Shown here in pieces: positions 20,311 to 33,119 of a DNA stretch of 64,000 bases. Source of the stretch: Rhipidocladum racemiflorum (taxonomy: Eukaryota > Streptophyta > Magnoliopsida > Poales > Poaceae). The stretch covers positions 42,572,276 through 42,636,275 of the forward strand of contig CM070569.1 of assembly GCA_036346355.1 (NCBI GenBank). The letters run 5' to 3'. Each line of letters starts with the position of its first letter. Position 1 is the first letter of the stretch. The notes under the pieces are model-generated. The model saw only the letters and a program-made list of their open reading frames with translations, ran no database searches and was not told where the DNA came from. The translations under genes were made by a program, and so were the position numbers.

Positions 20311-23300
20311 TGTAACATCCTCAAATTTATAAAGTAATAAAAATCAAATATTAAAATGATAAATAATGTTCTCATGCATTTCTTGATTTTATGTTCATTT
20401 GTTGAATTGTTTGTTGATAGAAGTGAATAATTGAAATGATTATTGGAATCAAATAAAAGAGAAAAGAGATAATGGTAGAATGGTAGGAATAAGAAATTAC
20501 CATGGTAATTTTTGCAACCAACCTTACCCAACGCTAGAACCTGCCCTAGCTGGTCAAAAGTTCATGTGAATGCATTGAAGAGTAAAGAAAACATTTTAAA
20601 ACACTAAACCTCACCTCTGTCCAGAGCTTTGTCGGAATTATGGAGAAAAATGTGGAGCAATCTAGGCCTTGGAATTTTTTTACCATAATACCTCAGACAT
20701 ATCACCTTCATCCACAAAAATTTACAAAAATTATTAAGAAGGTTAGATATTTATTTGCATTTAATTAAAGCAGATTTGGAATTCTGCAGAAAACAGTAAA
20801 AGAATTATAGAGAAATAAATAATGCGACTTTAATGTTGAAATTTTTATGGTATGTCCATTGTATTAAATAACATCTTCAGTAAAAATTTCAAAATTAAAT
20901 AGGTTGATTTAGTCCCTTAACCAAGCTGAAAACCGAGTTGGATTTCCTGTGCAGTCAGTGATGTCAGAATTATTAAGAATAATTGGTAGATTTTCTTAAC
21001 CTCAAATTTTAACTGGAAGTAGATAACTTACCCCTACACTTAGTCAAAAAGTTTCGAAAAATCTGGATCTGGTCTGATCCGTGCATTAATGCGCTTAGCA
21101 TGCTGTTCGAGAGAAGGGAGCTGAATTTCCCTTCTCTTTCTCATATTCTTCCACGTGGGGCCACGTCCTCAGCGACCCCTCAGCGACCCCTCAGCCGGTC
21201 CAAGCGACGCCACCACTGGCGATGGGACTCGAAGCCACCTCGACCCCACACGTCATGCTCTCTCTGTTTCTCTCTCTGCCTGGTGGGCCCATGTGGCCAG
21301 ATCCTTCTTCCTCCCCTTTTCTCTATTTCTCTCTCTCTCTCTCGTTCTCTCTCTGTTGTCGGCAAAGCCCGCCGAACCGCCTCGCTTCCTTGTCGTTTCC
21401 CGCCGCAATGTCGTGCACCTCGAGGCCACCCTGGCGAGCCGCTGCCAGCTTCCAACCTCACCCATGCCTTGACCGAGCCGAAGGAGAACTTCCAGAGACC
21501 GCCGCCTTATCCTCCCGATCAATCCTGATCCCTACCACCTCTTTCGCCTATTTAAGGGGATGATTAGCACCTCCGAACTCAACCAAACTCGGGCAACACG
21601 TCCATTCTTCCCCTGAGCTGACGAAACCGCCAAAACCTCCATCGTCTTCTCCATCTCCGGCGGAACCCGATTTGGGGGAAAATCCGAATTGACGCAGTAC
21701 GGTAAGGGAACGTTCAAATTGATCGCTCCTAAAGTATCCTTGGATACTCACAAAACCTTTGCGCAGTTTGTTTCAGCCCGAACCACGCCGGAGAATTCCC
21801 GCACCGTGCGACCTCTTCCGCCATCGCCGCCGCACGGTGAGAACACTACCCGTTCACTCTCCCTCCGATCTAAGTGCATGAATAGAGTCCTTATGATCTC
21901 CTAAAGCTCATACGCATGACCATTCATCCCGGATTGAACCGTAGTGTTGTCGCACCATGCGCCACCGTGAGCTTCCGCCGGTCATCGCCGTGAACTTGAT
22001 TTCTCCGAACACCACCCATATCCAAGTGGTTCCCTGGATTCGCCTTGGTCCACTGAAGCCGTAGCTGCTAGCCGAACCCTATTGACGTCGCCGGTTAGCC
22101 GCCGGTGAGGCCGTCGGCCATCTCCCCTGCGCTGGCTCGCTGCCATGTGGGCCATACCCGTCAGCCACTTGCGCGCAAGATGCCTTTGCCGTCGGGCTCA
22201 CCGGCCACCGAGTCCCAGTGACGAAGCGGGCCCAGGCGTCAGCATCGGTAGCCCAATTCAAAAACCAGCCCGCGCAAAACGTTGAGATGCGCTTTCCTTT
22301 AAGGAAAACGTATTTCCCCATCTTCCTGTTTTAAAGAAACCGAAATGATTCAAATTGCTATATCTTCTCAACCATAGCTCCAAATTGAATGAAACAAATT
22401 TGTAAATTCATTATAAATTCCCTAGTTTCATAATATGCAAAAATATCTTGAACTTGTTTAATAATTTAAATCTGAATTTGAATTTAAAGAGAGGAATTTG
22501 AATATGTTGCATATAGAGATTTTGCAAATTAAGTCCAAATTGAGTGAAATTAACTTTGTTGGAATCCTTAGGACAAATACTACCCAAATATGTCCTTAGA
22601 TTTGAATTTGGAGTTAATTTGTGAACATTTCCTAATAGGATTGAAATTAATACATAATACTAATATGGTTGCCATAACTTAGTCAAAAATTGTCCAAACT
22701 GAATGAAATTTGTTTCTTTGTGCTAATTACACTAATTAGGATCAGTTAGTAAGATAAAAGTTAGGGTTTACCATATTGCTTTCTTTTGACATGACTAAGG
22801 TTGCTTGTATACTAACTAGTATTAGTGCAATTAACACCACACCTTGAAAATGAACTTTATTAAATTCAATTTTACAATCTTAGCTTCCTGAATTCGTAAA
22901 TTAAAATAAAATAATACATAAAAAAGAGTAGTTGTGTTATATACCCTTATATCTTTACCCTTAGGATCCAAAACCATATAACTCAGTTAATACATGAAAT
23001 GATGAAGTGATTGCTATCATTGATTGATTTGGATTGATTTCATTTGGATCTTTCAACTGCTATCCTTGTTGTTCATGTATTTGCTTCTTTATCGATATTG
23101 AAGTATTTTGTTTGCCATGTTCTTAATTGACTTATAGACGCTGAGACTACCGACTACGCCGTCGACGACACCGATCCAGCTTACACCGCTGAGGAGCAAG
23201 GCAAACACCCCCTTGATCATTTTGATCCCAGATTTCATAATCCACTAAAATGTGATTAAGAATCTTCCTGCATGCTCATATTTTAACTATTTATTTCACG

Positions 23301-24847
23301 CTCTTGGTAGTTATAACCCAAATTGATGGATTTCCTTAATCATATTGTCATACGATCCATGGAAACCATAGGATTGGTTAAGTTCTTTAAACTGGGTATA
23401 ATCGCTTATTAATCTGCATATGCTTAGCACTGCGTTAGGTCAATGTTGAAAATGTTTACACCCACACATCATTCTTTATGAAATCTTTTTCTGGTTTATT
23501 TAAGCAGTAAAGAATACTGGTAGTTTACTAAAAATGAAAATAAAACTACTGTTTTGACGTGGGTGATTATTGGCAATAGCCGGATGTACATGTTTTAACG
23601 TGTACGTAGCTAGGGTGGAGTTATCGCCCATGTCACTTTGAGGACCGAAAGTAGTGTTGCATGATCCAAGTAAACCGTACATCCACAAGTACTGGACTGG
23701 GACAGTCTTAACTTATTAAATTATTTGGGAATTAGCTTTGCACATTGGTAGGCAGTTGTAGCACGGGCATTTCGAATATTGGTTTGCTCGAGGGAGGTGT
23801 CATCACCGAGGTGTTGGCATCTGCCGTTGTAACGGTGTACGCCTGGCTATGAATTTGGGGCTGTTGTTGTACCATTTGAGCCGCGGGCTCCTGAATACTA
23901 TTGCTTCACTGTTTGTTTGCTTCCATCATAGTCAGGAGTAACGTCATTGGGCTAGTGCAAAGTTAAGATTCAAGTAATCGAACAGTTTCGTTATGAACTC
24001 CTCGCGGACATACCAAAGGAAGTGTGTCTTATAGCTTGCAAAAAGGGAGAACATATCTTGTGGGTAAAGCAGTACAAACTCTGCAGAGTCTAAAACTATT
24101 CGAATAGCTGTATCCACGGTCATGGATGACTTGGCTAACCAGCACTAGTTAGATGTTTTCTATTTTGAAAATTTGGCAAAAGACTTTGGAAAATGTTTTA
24201 CGACTGATTAATATCACTTGTCGATATATTTTGTTTTGTAAGACCGTGGAGGGTCTTGTTCGTTATTTTACTCACAAAAGGGCTGTGAGTAAAATGTTAT
24301 TATCTTTTTATTACTTGTTATCTCAATTACTTATCAAACTGTCTTAAAGTTTTATTTATGCTTTCCATTACTATTCAGTATTACTTTATTCAAAATTTTC
24401 GCTTTATGCAAAACAACCGTAGAAACCCACTTTCTATTTCAGCCTGCATATATTCCAGGAATTGCATACACTACAAAGTCTTGCGAGTACCAATGTACTC
24501 AACTTGCTTCAACAATGTTTTTAGGTGATGAGCAAGATTACGATAACGACGAGATTGAATATGAGGAACCTGCGAATTTTAGCGACGACTGATCTTTCTA
24601 GGTTCATCTCAGCAGTTGCCTGTGGAGTTTTAGTTGGCATACTATGAGACATGGTTTTAATTTCCTGCTACTTTTGGTATTGTAATAACACTATAAAACT
24701 TGTGATGTAATAAAAATGTGTATCTGTGTGGCTGTAATTTCCAAATTGTGTTTGTGCGTGCCAGTCACTGATCATGGGAATGGCACAGGAAGCACTTAAG
24801 AGCCTCATATTTATGTTACTTAGTGACATAAAAATGAGGGTCTCACA
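20311..24847 (+). repeat. solo giant LTR (4537 bp), relative of the 26111-40493 element
   Basis: Starts TGTAACATCCTC and ends GGGTCTCACA, flanked by a perfect CAATC duplication (20306-20310, 24848-24852). Only one LTR is present, so it probably arose by LTR-LTR recombination. Its start, end and many internal words match the LTRs at 26111-31583 and 35013-40493, but it lies in the opposite orientation. A TATA-like CTATTTAAGG lies at 21548-21557 after a CT-rich GC-rich segment. Reading frames inside it look like chance. Confidence 0.9.
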
Positions 24848-24852
24848 CAATC

Positions 24853-24948
24853 TTACTTAAAACTTTATCTAAACAAAAATAAGAATCAAGCTTCCAATTG
24901 TTAAATTGATCATCTTATCTTCCATAGTAATTATACAAATCACTTTAG
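24853..24948. other. short AT-rich spacer
   Basis: Lies between the solo LTR duplication and the stop codon of the reverse-strand gene; it may be that gene's 3' untranslated region. Confidence 0.4.
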
Positions 24949-25995
24949 CATTCAACTCCCGCTCCGATCGTCAGCACAGCCCGGGTCCCTGGTTACCAAG
25001 AGACCACGGGCCAGCAGCGCCTCAGGGCCAGTGGAGTCCATCGCTGAAAACATCTTGATGATCCGGAGGCGCTCTGCGAACTCCAGATCGCAGAGCGACC
25101 GGACCCCGATGGGGAAATCCAGACCGCTCGGCAGTGGCGGGAGCAGTCCGATCAGCCATTTGGAGATGGCGGGATCGTCCAAGTTCCCTGCGCCTGGCGG
25201 AGAAAGGAAGACAATATTGTTGGTTGATGGCGGCCACAAAAGAAGATATGTATTCCTAAGGAGAATTAGAAACTCACGGCACAGGTGCGTGCGGGTCAAG
25301 TCGTCGTCACCCGAGTACTGCCATGCAGGGCGGACACGTTGACGAAGGGGGCTGATCCTCCGGGCAATGAAGTCCCTCACTACCAGCGCCCCGGTCAGTC
25401 CGGCGTCTCACAGCCGGTCGACACGGGCCACCATCGTCAGGAGGACTGTTGACTCCTCGACGAGCGAGCCCCAAATCTCACGGGCATCCGCAGGCGCGCT
25501 GGGCACTGCGAGAGCATCGATCCCGCTATCGCCGCCGGCATACAGCCAGTCGTTCCGCCGTGCCTTCCAGTTTGACTTCGCCTGCAAGAAAATGTAGTGG
25601 GTGGTCGACCCGTCGCGGAGGCGAAAATGGCAACTCCCCACGGCCCCACCATCCGCGAGGGCGTGGAGAGTGTAGAAGTACCAGAAGAGAGGAAGATTGG
25701 GCATTACCCCTACGAACATCTCGCAGACGTCTGCGAAGATAGCGAGGGTGAGGACAGAGTTGGGAGTGAGGTGAAGGTGGCTGATTTCGTAGAAGTGGAG
25801 GACGGTGAAGAAGAATTCGAAGAAGGGCGGCATCAGGCCCGCCAGCAATCCCCAGGCGAAGACGATGATCTCCCCGGGTTCGCACCGCGGTGCGAGGGTT
25901 CCATGGTGGAGTTGGAGGGAACCCTCGGCCGCGATCCTTGAGAGCGCCGCCGCCCTCGCCCTGTCGACAGAGGAAGATGGGAAGGATTGCGACAT
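24949..25995 (-). pseudogene. 'putative gypsy type transposon' domain protein, one in-frame stop
   Basis: The reverse strand from ATG 25995 encodes MSQSFPSSS, then a hydrophobic domain from about residue 42 to 110 with GEIIVFAWGLLAGLMPPFF, LHLTPNSVLTLAIF and VGVMPNLPLFWYFY. This is the hallmark of the plant domain family called putative gypsy type transposon (Transposase_28). A TGA at 25405-25407 interrupts it; the same frame then continues to the stop at 24949-24951. An 84-bp stretch (25194-25277) has GT and AG ends and could be an intron, but is also open. The biochemical role of this family is unknown. The core promoter lies at 26097-26103. Confidence 0.75.
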
Positions 25996-26096
25996 TGGAG
26001 CAAGACTAAGGGTTTCAGATGGAGGAGTTGAAAGGGCAAAAAGCAACGTCCGCAGGAGCAAGAAAGAGCGTGAAACCGCTGGTCATGGAGTCGCGT

Positions 26097-26103
26097 ACAT
26101 ATA
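26097..26103 (-). promoter_or_regulatory. TATA box of the Transposase_28-type gene
   Basis: Reverse strand reads TATATGT about 100 bp upstream of the ATG at 25995. The big retrotransposon inserted two bases upstream of it (duplication TCCCT at 26106-26110), cutting it from its upstream promoter, which resumes at 40494. Confidence 0.6.
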
Positions 26104-26110
26104 GGTCCCT

Positions 26111-29100
26111 TGTCAGGCCCTCACTTTTATGCTACAGTGCAAACATAAAAGCAAGGTTCTAATGTGCATACTGTACCATTCCCATGATCAGTGGCTGGCA
26201 CGCACAAAACACAATTTGGAATCACAACCATACAAAAGTTTAACATTTTATTACAGCGGAAGTATTGATACAATATGACCGAGAAGGTCAACTAAACATA
26301 GCAAGAGAATCAGATGACTTGTAGTTTGCCGCATAATCCACAGGCAACTGACAAGGTAAAGCCTTAGAAAGAAATGTCGTCAATAATCCCGTTTTCCTGC
26401 GTCGGAGTAATTGTCGAGATATCCTGTCTAAAAACAACAATAATAGCAAGGGTGAGTACGTTGCGTACTCAGCAAGGCTTGTAGTGTTTGCAAAACCTGA
26501 AATATATGCATTTGAATAGAAAGTGGGTTTCTACGGTTGTTTTGCATGAAGCGGAATTTGAATTGTAAATACTGAATAATAGAGTGAAAGCGAAACTTGT
26601 AACGAAAATGAAATAACAAGTATGTAAATACATAAATAATATGTAAGAATAACATAAACGAAATAAGAGACTCACATCCCTTCGTGAGTGAAATGAAACG
26701 TCCAGTCCCATCATATGAACTATTATCTCAAGATTAAACTTTTGTCCACACAGTGGCACAACAAAATGAATTCAACCTTGCCAACGTAATGTCAAGTATT
26801 GAATCATCTGTAAGGGTAAGCTCACCAAATCATTTTATAAAACAACTAACTAGTGTCAATTCGCCAAGTCGTCCATGACCGTGGACACGGCTATTCGAAT
26901 AGTTCTAGACTCTGCAGAGTTTGTACTGCTTTACCCACAAGATATGTTCTCCCTTTGTGGCAGATCATTAGCACACTTCCTTTGGTGTGCCGCCAGAGAG
27001 TTCATAACGAAACTGTTCGTTACTTGGACCTTAACTTTGCACTAGCCCGATGACGTTACCCCTGACTATGATGGAAGCTAAAAATGTAAAAGGGATTCCG
27101 GAGTCAGTAACCCACCAGGAATAGAAATTCCGGAGTTAGTGACCCACCAGGAATAAACAGCCCCAAATTCATAGCCAGGCGTACACCGTTACAACGGCAG
27201 ATGCCAACACCTCGGTGATGACACCTCCCTCGAGCAAACCTATATTCGGAATGCCCGTGCTACAACTGCCTACCAATGTGCAAAGCTAATTCCCAAATAA
27301 TTTAATAAGTTAAGACTGTCCCACTCCAGTACTTGTGGATGTACGGTTTACTTGGATCATGCAACACTACGTTCGGTCCTTAAAGTGACATGGGCGATAC
27401 TCCCCCTATCTACGTACACATTAAAACATGTACATCCGGCTATTGCCAATAATCACCCACGTCGAAATCATAGTTTTATTTCCAGAAAAAGAAAGTGTCA
27501 ATGACCACATTATTCCAACAGGTTCAAGATTAATGTTCATTATGTCCAACAATTTTAATTCATCACGAACAGTATAACCATCCGTTCGTGTTCCCAATTT
27601 AAAGCGAGGCTAAGCATATGCATGTAATAATCGAATATACCCATTTTGACATCAATTGTCTATCCACGAGCTAGGGTTATCAAGGTTCACATATCAATGT
27701 CAATTGAGGAAGTTTATCAATGATAAGGTATATCTACCGATACCCAAGTACAATTTTATGGAACATAGCATATGCAAGCAAGTTTTAATCAACATTTTAG
27801 TTAATTATGAAAAATTAGGATCAATATGATCAAGGGGTGCTTGCCTTGCTATCCATTGCTTTTAGCGACGAGTCGAAGACGTTATCTTGAGATTGTCGAT
27901 GACGAAGTCCGAGACGTCGGATTCTACACGTCGTATAGCGAAAAGAATAACAAATAGCAAATAACACTTTCAATAGGGCAAAAGGAAATCAGATGGAAAA
28001 TCAAATAACAAACATTATATTAAGCAAGCACGAGTGTGGATTATGGCTTGTGAACGTATAAGTGTGTTACTTCTATAATCTTTATCATTGATCAACGGTT
28101 TAAAGGTTGCATTGCATGCGATACCTATTTCTTATGATTCATTTTATTTTATTTTACTTAATTCAGGAAGCTAAGATTGTAAGATTTAACACACTATAAT
28201 TCACTTTTAGGGTGTGAAGTTGTTTGTACTAACATCAATTAGTTCCTAAAACTACAAGTGTGAGAGTAACTACAATTTACATGATTCATCTTATGCATAT
28301 GCATGGATATTACAAATCTCAGGATTCATTTCTCGTAGGGTCATGTCTTTAATAGGATTCAGATGCAAAGCATATTGTGACGGAAATATTTCTTTATAAG
28401 AGATTAAGATAGGCTAGTGTTAAATCATTATGGTAGCATTAAATGATTCTATAAAATAAGTTGATTAGATATGTTGATCTATATGTGTATTGCAATTATA
28501 TTCTAAGCATATATTATCAGAATATAATTATTCACTAGTTTAATTCATCTTAATCAATTATGAAATGTCTATAATTATATATATATATACGTTGGGATCA
28601 TTCGAGACTTCGTAGAATTTTAAAATTCATTTCATGAATCCAGGAATTGTATCTGGGTCTAAATATAACACATATAGGTATGCATCGGATATATATATGA
28701 TATGTCAATTGACTAAGTTTCAATTACTTAGAATGATTTTAATCCTAAATATATATATTTTATTATTGTTTATTCATTTATTTATTTATTTTTCCTTCTC
28801 TCTTCTTCTTTCTTTCCTTCTCTCCTTTTTCCTCATTTCTTTTCTCCTTCTTCCTTCTTATTTTTCTTTTCCTATTTTCCTTTTCTCCTTCTCCTTGTCC
28901 ATTCGGCCTGTTGGCCTTTCCTTCTTCCTCCCGACTCCTCTCTGCTCTCTCTGCTCCTGGCTCCATGGCGCCTCCGTCAGACGACTCCGATTCGGCTTCC
29001 TCCTTGGCTCGGTCCACCGACTCCGTCGATCCATGGCGCCGTCACCCTCGTCCTCCCCTCGGTTCGTGCCGCTGCGCCGCCTCCACCGAGGTCACTCGCC

Positions 29101-31583
29101 GACTTCGACATGGATACCGGCTCCACCGGCTCTTCTTCGCCCTTGCGGTTTGATTCTCTCTTCCACCTTCTTCATTCCTAAATAAGGTTGGTAACTCTAA
29201 TCTCTACTCCTCCCCTCTCTGCTCTGGCGCCGACTTTTCCCTTCTCTCAGACCGGATGTCGGTCTCTTTCTCTCCCCTGCCTTGTCCCTTGCGCTGGCTG
29301 AGTTGGCTTGGTTTCGATTTAAGGTTTGGGAATCCCTAATCCCTTGTCCCCTGTTTTCTTACATGCCGACTCCTACTGTGATTTGGGGATGATTGGTGTT
29401 GCCTAATGTTAAGGCCTCATGATGCTTGTAGTTAGGAGTATTAACACTGGATTTGAGGTTCTTGATCAATGATGTTTAGAAGATGGATTGATGATTTCAT
29501 TGCATTGATTGTTGCTATGCTATGCACGAGCTTGATGTGGTACTCTTGAATGATCTTTAAGTGCTTAGTGGTAGCATGGTGATGATGGCCTTACAGGATC
29601 CATTTGTATTGATTTGCCGTATGAATGGATTTAGCAAATGATACTTAATTGATGCTAAGTATATTTGAGGGTCTCTGAATGCTTAAATATAGCATGAGGG
29701 TACTGATTTCTTTGATGTTCTACTTACATGGTCAATTGATGATATGCTATTAGGTCTTTGAATGCTTCTCTGAATATTCAATTGAATATGATGACAAAGT
29801 GGCTTAGAATTGATTGTTGTATGGTAGATGATGACTTACGAGGCCATGCTACGGGGTTTGTTGTCTTCTCTTGGTCCATGATGCATGATCTATTGAATTG
29901 ATCTTTGCAAGTTGGAGGGCATCTGCTTTTCCTAAAGTCGGTCTTGGCAGGGAGCATATTTGGTGAGGTTAAACATGATGCAACCCTTGTATGTTCAAAT
30001 CTAAATCTGAGACCAAGTTTCCTACTCTTTCTTGCCTATACTTACTTCTAACTCATTTCTACTCCCTCTGTCTGCTCCATTTCAATTTCCATATTTTTGT
30101 TCTTATTGTCTCTAGTATATTCTCCTACATGGGATTGGTTTCTTTGGGACTTACTTTGCGTGAAGGGCTCGGATGGATGTCTGGTAGCTTATTTCTCCTT
30201 TCTTGCTTCCGGAATTCAGTTCTCCGGCTTCTTTCCACTTGTGTTGATATGCTCCCTTATCGATGGCCATTTGGTCTGCTGAAACGTTGCTTTGCTTCTA
30301 TTGTTTTCGTGTCTTGGGTGGCTTACTGGAAAAGGCTTGCTTTGTGATCTCCTAGATGAAGCTCGGCTGGTTTATATATATATAGCATGGCTATGACGGT
30401 GTGAGCAGGGTTTGAAAGAAGGGCTTGGTCTAATGGTCTTTGCAGCTGAGATTTCTCTGAAGTCAGTTTGCCTGCTTTACCTGATCTTCCCATGGTTTTT
30501 GTCTTGTGATCGGGATGGTTCTTTGTACTGCTGATCTAGGTTATTTTGCTCTAGAGGCTTAAGTGGCCAGCTAGCTTGGTTTCTGGAGGTTTCTTATGTG
30601 GTCTGGTGACTTGCTTTAGTGGCTTAAACTTGTCCCATGCTTGGCCGACTGGCTTTGCTTTGCACTTTCTACCTTTGGCTGGATATTTGATGGCCCTGGA
30701 GATGGAGTTTCAATAGGGTTTGAATGGGTTTTGTTCTGGGAAGTTCGGTTGTGCTTTGTGCTCTGGCAGTTTCGGTGGCTTGGTAACCTTTCACGTGGCT
30801 GGGCATTGATCTGGGAGTTTCGGCTGGTTCTGGAAAGAACTCGTGATGTCCTGTGGCACTGTAGCTTGGCTTTAACCTTACTCCATGTGGAGTTACTATT
30901 TTACTGTGGTGAAATATTTTAGCTCGCGATATTTTCTGAATATTCGCGTCTACGGCTTAAACAGGTTTGTATATGCCGAATGATGCAAAAATCTAATCGC
31001 GAGAGGAGCCAGATTGGCCCCCGGACAATCTAGGGTACCTCACTGAGCGATCTAACTTGGCTGACGGCAATTATTTCCCTTTTCATTTAATGTATCCAAT
31101 TTACTGCATTTATTTTATTCTTTTTCTCACATGTGTACTATTGAATATGCAGGTTTACAGATGCAGATCAAGACAGCACAGAAGCTGTAGTTTAGGATCT
31201 TGTAATTTATTTTCTTACGATGTAATTTATAATCGGACTTGTAATCGAACAGTCTTATGTGATGTAATTAATATGGTTGTTGTATGACTGTGAGGATCTT
31301 TGAATTTTCCATGTATGGTAGATGTGAACTATGATGTATCAATAAAGTTTGTGTTGCAGTTCAATTCTTTGATTCAATCCTTTGCAATGATTGTTTCGGA
31401 TCAGTAAATGACAATTGGTTTATCTTATCTTCTTACCATTTTCTTCTGTAACTTTTTCTTTTTCTAATTTCAGGAATTCAATTATCTTTTAACAAAAACT
31501 TTTAAATTTGCAGAAAGATATTAATAATTCAAATTCACATTTAAATATTTTATTTTCTTGTTTAATTAATTCAGGATGTTACA
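26111..31583 (-). repeat. 3' LTR of the giant-LTR element (5473 bp)
   Basis: + strand starts TGTCAGGCCC and ends GGATGTTACA. It aligns end to end with 35013-40493. It contains a pyrimidine-rich tract (28790-28900), a GC-rich gene-like patch (28911-29160, reading on the + strand), a TATA-like element on the reverse strand near 30370-30388, and the conserved dyads described in the findings. Confidence 0.95.
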
Positions 31584-31612
31584 GACTACCTCTAACAGGA
31601 ATCTCGTCCCGA
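31584..31612 (-). promoter_or_regulatory. polypurine tract region of the giant-LTR element
   Basis: The reverse strand reads GGGACGAGATTCCTGTTAG then AGGTAGTC directly before the 3' LTR start TGTAACATCC. This layout is usual for Tekay/Del-type gypsy elements, although the purine run here is short and interrupted. Confidence 0.6.
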
Positions 31613-31784
31613 GATTCGCAGGTTAAAAGGGTGAGTGGGAGTTACATAATTAAGTGACTTGTACAATTATTCGGAAGGATAGATTATCTAGTATAAATTA
31701 AAGTTTTACGAATGATAAATAAATTCAATCATTGGTTCAATTTGGATACAAGATAAATTTAAAAAGACATGGTGATTAAAATTT

Positions 31785-33119
31785 TTAAACTAAGTTACGT
31801 AGAGGCGTATCTATGAGGAATGTACCTGGCATTTTATTAGGTATGCCACGGTTGACGTCTTGAGCTGAAGTAGATGCAGATCCAGGGACTTGCTGACCTT
31901 TAGGTCTTTGAAGTCGTCCTAGTTGTATAGCTTCACAAGGTTGAGGACGAGGTGGGTTTTGCTTCCTTTTTGGGCACTTATTGGCATAGTGTCCACGTTC
32001 AAGACAACAGAAGCAGGTAACATTAGTTGCCTTATTTTGAGGATCAGGAAACTGGCCATTGATTTTGTTGGAGGGATTAATAAATGATGTTTGAGATTGA
32101 GGATAAGTTTGCACGAAATTTTTCTTAGAATTGACATCTTCGTTCAGACGCCTCTTTGTTCCATGTTTCTTTGGGGAGATAGCTTCAGATTTTGTTTTTC
32201 CTATTCTCGGGGTTATCATTTTGACTGAAGTGATTTCTGGCAGGGCTATGGTGTTAGAAGAGGTTTGGTTTCCTTGGGGGCATTGCTGAGCAATATGATC
32301 TGTTTTGCGACAGGTGAAGCACTTAAGTGCCTTCCGTGATGCTTTATTGGGTGTAAACGGGTGCTTTATATTGTTTTTCTGGATTTTAACTTGTCGTTGC
32401 TTAGGGCAATTTCTTGCCCAGTGGCCTTCTTTATCACACAAGAAACAAGCTATTGGTGATTGCCAATTACTACTTTCTTGATGATGGCTGGTAGAGTAGG
32501 AATGCTGATTTTTCATTTCTTCTTCCACCATTTCTTGTGTAGTTTCTTTTCTACATGAAAATTTTTGGGCAATTAAGGCTCGAAGATTTTCTTGTTGAAA
32601 TCGAACTATAGTGGTAACTATTGGATCGAGAGGACATTGAGGTGGGCAATGATCTTTACTTTCACAAAGATAACAAGTAGTGTCATTCATGGGACATTTT
32701 CCCAGAGAATGGTTTCCTTCACAACTAGAACAGTTTATTGCATGCTCATCAGAGGTATGACCTATTTCTCCGCAGCGAATGCATGCGCGGTCTTCAATTT
32801 GATTTGGTTGGCAACATTTCAAAGAGCGACTTTTAGGCTTTGAATAAGATGTAAGAGTGGCTTTTGGGCTGAAAATTTTCTTTTTCTGGCGTGAGCTACG
32901 TCCATATTGGCAACGTTCTGCCCCATCGGCTGACTAAGAGGGGTGGAATTTTGATAATTTTGCTCCATCATAGAGAGTGTTTGAATTCTGGTTTGGGATA
33001 CTGGCAAAGATTTTTAGGTTGGTCTCTTGTGGTTTAAGGAGAAATTGTAAACTATGCCTGGTTTCTTCTTGGGTATTTTCTTGAAGGATCTTGTCATAGG
33101 CATTCTGCAGTAATGACAA
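31785..33119 (-). CDS. Gag-like protein with six zinc-knuckle motifs (one internal stop)
   Basis: The main open stretch is 32822-31785 (345 codons), with open sequence in the same frame upstream to about 33119, broken only by a TAG at 32934-32936. Numbering from 32822, four motifs have perfect CX2CX4HX4C spacing: C50-C63, C126-C139, C168-C181 and C269-C282. Two more, C14-C31 and C31-C43, have altered spacing. Basic and Gln/Ser-rich linkers separate them. Zinc knuckles bind retroelement RNA during packaging; no capsid fold or enzyme is recognisable. Just upstream of 33119 a TTACTGCAG could be a splice acceptor, so a 5' exon is possible. It is the only sizeable gene of the element. Confidence 0.75.

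Noticed and set aside
28634..29185. 183-codon forward frame in the LTR (and its copy at 37536)
   Set aside because: The first half is a translated pyrimidine tract (Ser/Phe/Leu) and the two LTR copies disagree in frame in the second half.
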